This document shows positions 57,756 to 64,000 of a DNA stretch of 64,000 bases, one piece after another (position 1 is the first letter of the stretch; the number at the start of each line of letters is the position of its first letter). Position numbers and translations under genes: made by a program. The notes below the pieces were generated by a model. It worked only from the letters and a program-made list of their open reading frames with translations. It did no database searches and was not told the origin of the DNA. This DNA comes from Nocardioides litoris (GTDB lineage: Bacteria; Actinomycetota; Actinomycetes; Propionibacteriales; Nocardioidaceae): the NCBI RefSeq assembly GCF_006346315.1, contig NZ_VDMR01000001.1, positions 124,001-188,000 on the forward strand, read 5' to 3'.

Positions 57756-58717
57756 GCCGCGGCCCACAGGCCGAGCACGGCCTCGGCCGTGCGGCACTCG
57801 AGGTCGAGGCAGGCCCAGGCGCCGAAGCGCACCAGCTCGGCCTGGTCGGGCTCGTCCTTGGCCAGCACCAGGCACACGTCACGCAGCGCGACCTGCTCGT
57901 GCACGGCGTCGGCCTCGACGTGCTCGTCGTAGTAGGCCGTCATCTCCTCGGGGAACCCCAGGCGCCGCAGCCCCTGCGCCAGCTGGCGCGACGGGATCGA
58001 GCTGGTGGCCTCGAACGCGGCCAGGTGGCCCAGCGCGGCACCCCGCAGCCGCCGTTGCAGGCCGAACATCGACAAGGTGGTGTTCTGCTCGAGCACCTCG
58101 GGCAACGCCTCGTCGACGTAGTCGCCGTACGTCGCCGAGAGCCCGGAAGCGACCAGGCCGCGCTCGAACAGGGCGTGGTGGAGCCGGCCCGGGTCGCCGT
58201 TGCCGTACTCGTCGAACTGCACCTCGAGCAGTGCCGCCTTCGGCCCGGCACCCAGCCGCGGCACGACCCAGGTCGTCGGGTCGGCCTCCTTGAGGTGGTA
58301 GACGGTCCGCTGGCGCAGCAGCGTCTCGGTCTGCTCGCGCGAAGCGTGCTGCTGCACGTGCTTGGCCAGCGAGGGCCCGTCGTGCTGCTCGATCATGGTC
58401 TGCACGTCGTCGACGAGGTCGTCGCTGCGCGGCACGTCGGCCACGGCGTACCGCTCGCGCAGCCGGCCCTCGAGCGCGCGCTCGAGCCGGCCGCGCAGGG
58501 CGATGGTGGTGGGGTCCCACTCCCAGCGGTCGTCGACGTCGTCGAACCCGCGGTAGTGGAGCTCCTGGAGCACCCAGAGGCTGAGGGCCTCGTCGGCGGA
58601 GGAGTCGGCGGAGACGGGCCAGACCGGCGCCGGCGCGGTCCGGTCGGGGTCGGGGTCGCGGCGCAGGAGGTCGAGGAGGGCGGCGCTCAGCGCACCGCGG
58701 GCCTGGGGGAGAAGCAC
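57752..58717 (-). CDS. Iron-containing redox enzyme family protein (haem oxygenase-like diiron fold)
   Basis: A 321-residue all-helical protein of the haem-oxygenase-like (TenA/PqqC-type) superfamily. Likely iron ligands are in LLEVQFDEYGNG, HLAAFEATSSIPSRQ and YDEHVEADAVHEQV, the last with the spaced His/Glu/Asp typical of this diiron family. Its GTG (58717) is the best available but its ribosome site is close; the true start could differ. It is coupled to the CDGSH gene, which may supply electrons. The substrate is unknown. Confidence 0.8.
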   Translation of the reverse strand: MLLPQARGALSAALLDLLRRDPDPDRTAPAPVWPVSADSSADEALSLWVLQELHYRGFDDVDDRWEWDPTTIALRGRLERALEGRLRERYAVADVPRSDDLVDDVQTMIEQHDGPSLAKHVQQHASREQTETLLRQRTVYHLKEADPTTWVVPRLGAGPKAALLEVQFDEYGNGDPGRLHHALFERGLVASGLSATYGDYVDEALPEVLEQNTTLSMFGLQRRLRGAALGHLAAFEATSSIPSRQLAQGLRRLGFPEEMTAYYDEHVEADAVHEQVALRDVCLVLAKDEPDQAELVRFGAWACLDLECRTAEAVLGLWAAA

Positions 58718-58827
58718 CTCTCGATCGTGTCCCGGTCCCGGGGGGCTGCCCGACACCTCCCGGGGTGACTGGCCCGGATCGGGGCCAGAACCACCCCGGT
58801 GGGCGTAGTCGAGCCGCCCGCCGAACG

Positions 58828-58843
58828 TCACCCGGACGGGTGA
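58828..58843. promoter_or_regulatory. Palindrome TCACCCGGACGGGTGA upstream of LuxR-type gene
   Basis: Perfect 6-base arms around GGAC, 43 bases upstream of the ATG at 58886. It is the cleanest member of the repeated operator-like motif in this window. Confidence 0.55.
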
Positions 58844-58885
58844 AAGTCGGACCACATCCCCGCAGGGTGGGTCAAGAATGGCCCC

Positions 58886-59518
58886 ATGACGGCACGCGTC
58901 GCGGTGGTCAGCCCGCTCGAGGTCGTCTCGACCGGGCTCGCGGCGATGCTCGGCCACCACCCGAGCGAGGTCGAGGTCGTGCCGCTGGCGACCGGGCGCG
59001 ACGCGGTCGACCCCGACGTGGTCCTGTACGACGCCGCCGGGCTCCACCAGGGCGACGGGGCCGACCTCGACTTCCTCGTCCGCGAGACGACCGCGGCCGT
59101 GCTGGTCGTCTCCCAGGACCTGCGTCCCGACCTCGCCTCGCGCGCCCTGGCCCGCGGGGCCGACGGGCTGCTGCCCCTCGGCGTGCACGAGGCCGAGCTG
59201 CTCGACGCGGTGCTGGGGGCCACCCGTGCGGACGGCGAGCGCGGGACCGCCGCCCCGCGCGTCGACGCCGTCGAGCACCGCCTGGGCCACGACGTCGGGC
59301 TGACGCCGCGCGAGGTCGACGTGCTGGCCCTGATCACCCAGGGCCTGTCCAACCAGGAGATCGCCGAGCGCAGCTACCTGTCGATCAACTCGGTCAAGAC
59401 CTACGTCCGCAGCGCCTACCGGCGCATCGGCGTCGCCACCCGGTCTCAGGCGGTCGTGTGGTGCCTGCAGCACGGGTTCTCCGTCGACCTCGACGACAAC
59501 CCTGGCCCGCGAAACTAG
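58886..59518 (+). CDS. LuxR-type regulator with degenerate receiver (4 of 4)
   Basis: A 210-residue paralogue. The receiver begins VAVVSPLEVVSTGLAAMLGH, so the acidic pair is lost; the phosphoacceptor-position Asp is in VVLYDAAG. The HTH is LTPREVDVLALITQGLSNQE and SINSVKTYVRSAYRRIG. ATG at 58886 with AAGAAT 6 bases upstream. Its TAG stop is part of the KstR-like operator of the next gene. Confidence 0.85.
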   Translation: MTARVAVVSPLEVVSTGLAAMLGHHPSEVEVVPLATGRDAVDPDVVLYDAAGLHQGDGADLDFLVRETTAAVLVVSQDLRPDLASRALARGADGLLPLGVHEAELLDAVLGATRADGERGTAAPRVDAVEHRLGHDVGLTPREVDVLALITQGLSNQEIAERSYLSINSVKTYVRSAYRRIGVATRSQAVVWCLQHGFSVDLDDNPGPRN

Positions 59519-59529
59519 AACCTGTTTCA
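59516..59529. promoter_or_regulatory. KstR-type operator
   Basis: TAGAACCTGTTTCA matches the KstR consensus TnnAACnnGTTnnA at every fixed position. It sits 8 bases upstream of the LLM start, overlapping the preceding stop codon, so it would block transcription of the LLM/ligase pair. Confidence 0.7.
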
Positions 59530-59537
59530 ATTCGGCC

Positions 59538-60401
59538 ATGCGCAACGGCCTCGTCCTCTTCACCTCCGACCGCGGCATCACCCCCGCCGAGCTCGCCGTG
59601 GCCGCCGAGGAGCGTGGGTTCGACACGATCTACGTGCCGGAGCACACCCACATCCCGGTGCGCCGCGACGCCGCCCACCCCACCGGCGGCGACACGCTGC
59701 CCGACGACCGCTACCTGCGCACCCTCGACCCGTGGGTCTCGCTGGCCACCGCGGCCTCGGTCACCTCGCGCATCCGGCTGGCCACCGCGGTCGCCCTGCC
59801 GGTCGAGTCCGACCCGATCACCCTGGCCAAGCAGGTCGCGACCCTCGACTTCCTCTCCGGCGGCCGGGTCACCATCGGCGCCGGCTTCGGGTGGAACACC
59901 GACGAGCTCGAGGACCACCACGTCCCGCCGGGCAAGCGGCGCACCGTGCTGCGCGAGTACGTCGAGGCGATGCGTGCGCTGTGGACGCAGGACGAGGCGG
60001 CCTACGACGGCGAGTTCGTCTCCTTCGGACCCTCGTGGGCCTACCCCAAGCCGGTGCAGGCGCACGTGCCGCTCGTCATCGGGGCCGGCGGCGGGCCGAG
60101 GACCTTCGAGTGGATCGCCCGCACCGCCGACGGCTGGATGACCACCCCGACCGAGTCCGGCATCGGCGAGAAGGCCGACGCGCTGCGGGCGGCGTGGTCG
60201 GCCGCGGGCCGCGCGGGCGAGCCGCAGGTGCAGGTGCTCATCGCACGGCGCCCCTCGCCCGAGGACCTCGCCGGCTGGGCCGAGGCCGGCGCCACCGACC
60301 TCATCTGGGGCGTGCCCGACAAGCCGGCCGAGGAGGTCGTGGCCTACCTCGACCGGCTGGCCGAGCGGCTCGGGCTCACCGCGGGCGCTGCGGTCGGGTG
60401 A
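59538..60401 (+). CDS. LLM-class F420-dependent oxidoreductase (TIGR03619 type)
   Basis: A 287-residue luciferase-like protein. Typical residues are GFDTIYVPEHTHIPV, RIRLATAVALPVESDP, RVTIGAGFGWNTDELEDHHV and GWMTTPTESG. The upstream KstR-type box and the coupled acyl-CoA ligase suggest a steroid/cholesterol catabolic role, as in mycobacterial KstR regulons. ATG at 59538 with TTCAAT 6 bases before it and no clear ribosome site. Confidence 0.87.
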   Translation: MRNGLVLFTSDRGITPAELAVAAEERGFDTIYVPEHTHIPVRRDAAHPTGGDTLPDDRYLRTLDPWVSLATAASVTSRIRLATAVALPVESDPITLAKQVATLDFLSGGRVTIGAGFGWNTDELEDHHVPPGKRRTVLREYVEAMRALWTQDEAAYDGEFVSFGPSWAYPKPVQAHVPLVIGAGGGPRTFEWIARTADGWMTTPTESGIGEKADALRAAWSAAGRAGEPQVQVLIARRPSPEDLAGWAEAGATDLIWGVPDKPAEEVVAYLDRLAERLGLTAGAAVG

Positions 60402-62011
60402 CCCTCCAGCAGCGCCTGCGGGAGCTCGCCGACGGGCCCGGCGCCGACCGCCTCGCCGTCCTGCGGGTCGACGAGGCCGGCCGCGACGAGGTCCGGCAGA
60501 CCTGGCGCGAGCACCTCGCCGAGGCGACGGCCGAGGCGGCTGCCCTCGCCGACCTCCTCGACCCCGACCGCCCGCCCCACGTCGGGGTGCTGCTCGGCAA
60601 CAGCCCGGCCATGCTGCGCTCGATGGCCGCGGCCGCGCTCGGTGGCCACGTGCTCGTCGGCCTCAACACGACCCGCCGTGCCGACGCGCTCGCCGCCGAC
60701 GTACGCCGCTCCGACTGCCAGGTGTTGCTCGTCGACGCCGAGCACGCCGCCCTGCTCGACGGGCTCGACCTGCCCGCCGGCGTCCGCGTGGTCGACGTCG
60801 GCCGCGCCGACTGGGCGGCGGCCGTCTCGGCGGCGGGCCCGCTCGCGCCGCGCGAGGTGGGCGACGCCGACACGTTCATGCTCATCTTCACCTCCGGCAC
60901 CAGCGGCGACCCCAAGGCGGTGCGGGTCGCGCACACGATGGTGCTGCTCTCCGGGCACACCCTCGTCGCGCGCTGCGAGGTCACCGCCGACGACACCTGC
61001 TACGTCTCGATGCCGCTGTTCCACTCCAACGCCGTCGTCGCCGGCTGGGCCGTCGCGGTCGTCGCGGGCGCGACGCTGGTGCCGGCCCGGTTCTCGGCCT
61101 CCGGCCTCATCGACGACGTACGCCGCCACGGCGCGACCTACCTCAACTACGTCGGCAAGCCGCTGGCCTACGTGCTGGCGACGCCCGAGCGGCCCGACGA
61201 CGCCGACAACCAGCTGCGGGTCGCCTTCGGCAACGAGGCGAGCGACCGCGACATCGCCGAGTTCTCCCGTCGCTTCGGGTGCCGGGTGGTCGACGGGTTC
61301 GGCTCGACCGAGCTGGCCATCGTGGTGACCCGCGCGCCCGGCACCCCGCCCGGCTCGATCGGCGTGGGGCTGGAGGGGGTCGCGGTGTACGACGAGGCGA
61401 CGGTCACCGAGTGCGAGCCCGCCCGCTTCGACGAGCACGGGCGGCTGCTCAACGCCGACCGCGCGATCGGGCAGCTGGTCAACACCCAGGGCGCGGGGTT
61501 CTTCTCCGGCTACTACGGCGACGACGCCGCGACCGACGCGCGGATGCGGCACGGCATGTACTGGTCGGGCGACCTGGCCTACCAGGACGCCGACGGCTGG
61601 GTCTACCTCGCCGGCCGCACCGCCGACTGGATGCGCATCGACGGCGAGAACCTCGCCGCCGCCCCCGTCGAGCGCGTCCTGCTCCGCCTGCCCGCGGTCT
61701 CCCAGGCCGCGGTGTACGCCGTCCCCGACCCCAGCGCCTCGGAGGGGAGCTGGGGCGACCAGGTGATGGCCGCCCTCGTGCTCGTCGACGGCGCCGACCT
61801 GCTGCCCGAGGAGCTCGAGGCCTTCCTCGACGCCCAGCCCGACCTGCCCCGCGTCGCCCGCCCCCGCTGGGTCCGCCTCGCCGCCTCCCTGCCCGCGACG
61901 GCCACCAACAAGGTGCTCAAGCGCGAGCTCGTCGCCCAGGGCGCCACCGCCGGCGACGGCGTGCTGTGGGCGCGGGCCGAGCGCGGCACCGCCTACGCCC
62001 TCGCCCCTTGA
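60398..62011 (+). CDS. AMP-dependent synthetase/acyl-CoA ligase (FadD17-like)
   Basis: A 537-residue ANL-family ligase. Motifs are FTSGTSGDPKAVRVAHT (A3), GFGSTELAIVV (A5), YWSGDLAYQDADGWVYL (A7), GRTADWMRIDGENLAA (A8) and the C-terminal Lys in ATNKVLKREL (A10). The overall pattern resembles mycobacterial FadD17/FadD1, which activate fatty or steroid-side-chain acids. It is coupled to the LLM gene by a 4-base overlap and would share its KstR-type control. Confidence 0.87.
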   Translation: MTLQQRLRELADGPGADRLAVLRVDEAGRDEVRQTWREHLAEATAEAAALADLLDPDRPPHVGVLLGNSPAMLRSMAAAALGGHVLVGLNTTRRADALAADVRRSDCQVLLVDAEHAALLDGLDLPAGVRVVDVGRADWAAAVSAAGPLAPREVGDADTFMLIFTSGTSGDPKAVRVAHTMVLLSGHTLVARCEVTADDTCYVSMPLFHSNAVVAGWAVAVVAGATLVPARFSASGLIDDVRRHGATYLNYVGKPLAYVLATPERPDDADNQLRVAFGNEASDRDIAEFSRRFGCRVVDGFGSTELAIVVTRAPGTPPGSIGVGLEGVAVYDEATVTECEPARFDEHGRLLNADRAIGQLVNTQGAGFFSGYYGDDAATDARMRHGMYWSGDLAYQDADGWVYLAGRTADWMRIDGENLAAAPVERVLLRLPAVSQAAVYAVPDPSASEGSWGDQVMAALVLVDGADLLPEELEAFLDAQPDLPRVARPRWVRLAASLPATATNKVLKRELVAQGATAGDGVLWARAERGTAYALAP

Positions 62012-62019
62012 CCCGCGGC

Positions 62020-62059
62020 GACGGTGTCGAGGAGGGCCGGAGCCCCGTCTCGAGACCAC
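62020..62059 (-). repeat. Dispersed palindromic repeat, copy 9
   Basis: Inner stem GGGC-CGGA-GCCC, outer arms GGTGTCGAGGA and GTCTCGAGACCAC. First of five in a row. Confidence 0.88.
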
Positions 62060-62077
62060 GCAGCCGCAGCGGGAGAG

Positions 62078-62121
62078 GTGGTCTCGAGACAGGCGCCAGG
62101 GCGCCTTCCTCGACCACCGTG
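62078..62121 (+). repeat. Dispersed palindromic repeat, copy 10
   Basis: Closest to the family consensus, with inner stem GGCGCC-AGG-GCGCC. Inverted relative to copy 9. Confidence 0.9.
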
Positions 62122-62150
62122 TGGCCGGCCCCGCACACGCAGCCGGTGGA

Positions 62151-62194
62151 GTGGCCTCGCGACAGGCGCCGGGGCGCCTTCCTCGACCGCCGTG
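62151..62194 (+). repeat. Dispersed palindromic repeat, copy 11
   Basis: GTGGCCTCGCGAC, GGCGCC-GGG-GCGCC, TCCTCGACCGCC. Both arms carry C/G changes relative to other copies. Confidence 0.85.
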
Positions 62195-62209
62195 CGATCC
62201 GGCCTGACC

Positions 62210-62250
62210 CACGGTGGTCGAGGAGGGACGGAGTCCCGTCTCGAGACCAC
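62210..62250 (-). repeat. Dispersed palindromic repeat, copy 12
   Basis: Inner stem GGGAC-GGA-GTCCC. Inverted relative to copy 11. Confidence 0.9.
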
Positions 62251-62262
62251 GCGACCGCAGCG

Positions 62263-62301
62263 TGAGAGACAGGCGCCGGGGCGCCTTCCTCGACCACCGT
62301 G
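62263..62301 (+). repeat. Dispersed palindromic repeat, copy 13
   Basis: GAGAGAC start (first arm truncated), inner stem GGCGCC-GGG-GCGCC. It ends 16 bases before the stop of the convergent phosphatase gene. The 306-base gap 62012-62317 holds only these copies. Confidence 0.85.
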
Positions 62302-62317
62302 TGGCCCGGTCGCGCCG

Positions 62318-63496
62318 TCAGGTGCTGCCGTGCCACTCCACGAGCAGGGCGGTCGCGTCGTCGGCGAGCCAGGCGTCGTCGCGGGCCAGCAGGTCGAGGC
62401 GGAGCCGGCGCAGCCGCTCGGCGAGCAGGCCGCCGACGGCGAGCTCGGTGTGCAGCACCTCCAGCCACCCCTCGGTGCCGAGCTGGGTGCCGTCGAGGTC
62501 GCGGGCCTCGGTGATGCCGTCGGTGTGCAGGGCGAGCACGTCGCCCGGCTCGAGGTACTCCTCCTGCACCTCGGGCGCGACGCCGAGCCCGGTGCCGAGC
62601 GGCGGGGCGGGGTCGCCCTCGAGCTGCGCGGCGTCCCCGTCCGCGCGGACGACGACCGGGAAGGGGTGGCCGGCGCTGACCCACGCCACCCGGCCCGTGC
62701 CGAGGTGCACCTCGACGAGCACTGCGGTGGCGAAGCGCAGGTCCTGGTCGGTGGTGCCGATCTCGCCGACGTGCCGCTCGAGCGCGGCCCACGTGCCGAG
62801 GAGGTCCTCCCCGGCCCGGCGGGCGGAGCGGTAGGCCGCGACCGCGACGGCGCTCACCACCGCCGCACCGTTGCCGTGGCCCGTCGCGTCGACCACCATC
62901 GCGCGCAGCAGGTCGCCGTCGAGGGCGTGGTCGAAGGCGTCGCCCCCCGCTGCGTAGCTCGGCTCGGCGACCGCGGCCAGCGACACCCGCTCGTCGACGT
63001 ACGACGCGGGCGGGGCGAGGGAGCCCATCAGCTCGGCGCCGGCGGTCAGCTCCTGCGTCCGGCGCACGGCGTCGGCGGTGTCGTCGCTGCGGCTGTCGGC
63101 GACCAGCAGCAGGGCGACGGCGTCGGCGAACGGCCGCAGCTCGACCTCGGGCGGTGAGGCGGCCGCCACCAGCCCGAGCAGCCCGAGGCGGTGGCCGCGG
63201 TGGGTGAGTGGCGTCCAGGTCGTGACGGGCTGCCCGGGCTCGACGACGGTGCGGCCGAGGGTGAACGAGCGGCAGGCCGGCCCGTCCTCCAGCGTGAACG
63301 CCTCACGCCGCGACAGCCCCAGGGGCACCAGCTCGGTCTGCTCGAGCGTCACCAGGTACACCGCCGCGCCGCCGGCGCCCCAGACCTCGTGGGCGACCTC
63401 GCTCACCACGCGCGCGAGCTCGCCCGCGGGGCGGCGGGCCGCCCGCTCGAGCAGCAGGGCGACGGCGTGGGGAGACGTCGGCACGGAGACCATCAT
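62318..63496 (-). CDS. SpoIIE/PP2C-type serine phosphatase with sensor domain
   Basis: A 392-residue protein. Residues 1-165 form a GAF-like sensor (GAGGAAVYLVTLEQTELVPL). Residues 185-390 are a SpoIIE/RsbU-type PP2C domain with EPSYAAGGDAFDHA, VVDATGHGNGAAVVSAV and LHTDGITEARD, which carry the metal-binding Asp residues. It would dephosphorylate a STAS antagonist, perhaps the one at 9447, in a partner-switching sigma pathway. ATG at 63496 (or 63493). An inverted repeat GCACCC...GGGTGC lies 26-44 bases upstream. Confidence 0.87.
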   Translation of the reverse strand: MMVSVPTSPHAVALLLERAARRPAGELARVVSEVAHEVWGAGGAAVYLVTLEQTELVPLGLSRREAFTLEDGPACRSFTLGRTVVEPGQPVTTWTPLTHRGHRLGLLGLVAAASPPEVELRPFADAVALLLVADSRSDDTADAVRRTQELTAGAELMGSLAPPASYVDERVSLAAVAEPSYAAGGDAFDHALDGDLLRAMVVDATGHGNGAAVVSAVAVAAYRSARRAGEDLLGTWAALERHVGEIGTTDQDLRFATAVLVEVHLGTGRVAWVSAGHPFPVVVRADGDAAQLEGDPAPPLGTGLGVAPEVQEEYLEPGDVLALHTDGITEARDLDGTQLGTEGWLEVLHTELAVGGLLAERLRRLRLDLLARDDAWLADDATALLVEWHGST

Positions 63497-63521
63497 GGCC
63501 GGTTCCCCGGCGCGGGGTTGA

Positions 63522-63540
63522 GCACCCGTACCCAGGGTGC
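63522..63540. promoter_or_regulatory. Inverted repeat GCACCCGTACCCAGGGTGC upstream of SpoIIE gene
   Basis: The 6-base arms GCACCC/GGGTGC are 7 bases apart. It lies in the divergent gap before the phosphatase and the partial membrane-protein gene, and resembles the other CACCC/GGGTG palindromes of the window. Confidence 0.4.
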
Positions 63541-63568
63541 GCCGCGGTCCGCCGGGAACGTTCCGGAC

Positions 63569-64000
63569 GTGACCGCCACGACGCCGTACGTGACCGCCCC
63601 GACCAGTCCCGCCGACCTCCCGCCGTCGCGGTGGCACGTCTGGCTGCCGGTCGCCGCCTGGCTGGTGGGCGGGACGCTGGCGGTGGCCGGCGTCGGCGCT
63701 GCCGGGTCGGCCGCGCCGGCCGAGGGCGAGGGCGGGTGGTGGCCGGTCTACGCGTTCCTCCTCGTGGCGGGGCTGCTCGCGCTGGCCGCCCTCCCGCTGC
63801 TGGTCGCCGTGGTCCTCAGCCTGCGGGCGACGCGTGACCACCGCGCGACCGGCGTGCTGGTCCTGGGCGTCGGCACCGCCGCGACCGGCACCCTCGTCGT
63901 GGGTGGGTTGCTGTGGGTCACCCCGGAGGTGTTCTGGGAGTCGACCGACGCCGGGCTCGCGCTCGCCTCGGCGTCGTACGTCGCCGCGGGGGTCGTGCTC
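63569..64000 (+). CDS. Membrane protein, N-terminal part (3' end outside window)
   Basis: The frame is open from GTG at 63569 to the window end (144 codons). After a Pro/Thr-rich start it has about four membrane segments (WLPVAAWLVGGTLAVAGVG, PVYAFLLVAGLLALAALPLL, VLVLGVGTAATGTLVVGG and the last at the window edge). The family is not recognised. It is divergent from the SpoIIE-type gene. Confidence 0.65.
   Translation, partial: MTATTPYVTAPTSPADLPPSRWHVWLPVAAWLVGGTLAVAGVGAAGSAAPAEGEGGWWPVYAFLLVAGLLALAALPLLVAVVLSLRATRDHRATGVLVLGVGTAATGTLVVGGLLWVTPEVFWESTDAGLALASASYVAAGVVL

Noticed and set aside
62020..62301. Possible CRISPR array
   Set aside because: Units alternate in orientation, spacing is irregular (9-30 bases), repeats differ from each other and no cas gene is present.

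Overview
The window is about 74% GC. It has dense gene packing, many GTG starts, frequent 4-bp GTGA/ATGA overlaps, mycothiol- and F420-type enzymes and a KstR-type operator. This points to a free-living actinobacterium, most likely Nocardioides or another member of the Nocardioidaceae. No rRNA, tRNA, CRISPR array, phage or transposase gene was seen.

Layout. 1-7 kb: the 3' end of araA, an alditol oxidase-like flavoprotein, a CynX/NimT-type MFS exporter divergent from a FadR-type repressor, a second MFS carrier and a short family A DNA polymerase. 7-12 kb: a DUF222/HNH protein, an HhH-GPD protein, a STAS factor, an unknown protein and an SDR. 11.7-17.3 kb: an envelope-stress locus, with an ECF sigma factor plus Asp23-like protein on the minus strand and, divergently, three Asp23/Gls24-like proteins, a J-domain-like protein, a tiny membrane protein, DUF6286, AmaP, CsbD and YihY. 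17.3-26 kb: acyl-CoA dehydrogenase, enoyl-CoA hydratase and an SDR, then a coupled operon of FAD oxidoreductase, Zn-alcohol dehydrogenase, glucose-6-phosphate dehydrogenase and GH15 hydrolase. 26-32 kb: a mycothiol-dependent enzyme, a low-complexity-tailed protein coupled to a thiolase-crotonase fusion, idi and a ZIP carrier.

32.1-41.1 kb is the most distinctive region: a mycosporine-like amino acid (MAA) operon. It holds a HAD-like protein lacking its catalytic aspartates, a sedoheptulose-7-phosphate cyclase (MysA type), an O-methyltransferase (MysB type), an ATP-grasp ligase (MysC type), a D-Ala-D-Ala-ligase-like enzyme (MysD type) fused in frame to a TauD/TfdA 2-oxoglutarate dioxygenase, two glycosyltransferases and a WcbI-like protein. 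The order suggests an oxidised and possibly glycosylated MAA.

41-47 kb: a 73-bp minisatellite, a FUSC protein, a GlgC-like nucleotidyltransferase, and a YcgQ/YcgR-like pair divergent from zur around a Zur box. 47-64 kb: FAD oxidoreductases, an SRPBCC protein, four atypical LuxR-type regulators, Hsp20 with an HspR-like MerR regulator, GAF-ANTAR, HAD, a methyltransferase, a CDGSH protein with an iron-dependent haem-oxygenase-like enzyme, a KstR-box-controlled LLM oxidoreductase/acyl-CoA ligase pair, a SpoIIE phosphatase and a truncated membrane protein.

Two dispersed signals run through the window. One is a family of 13 intergenic imperfect palindromes whose inner stems covary. The other is a TCACCC-N4-GGGTGA-like inverted repeat upstream of several regulatory genes. 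Many monocistronic genes also show a TAnnnT box 6-7 nt before the start codon, suggesting leaderless mRNAs.
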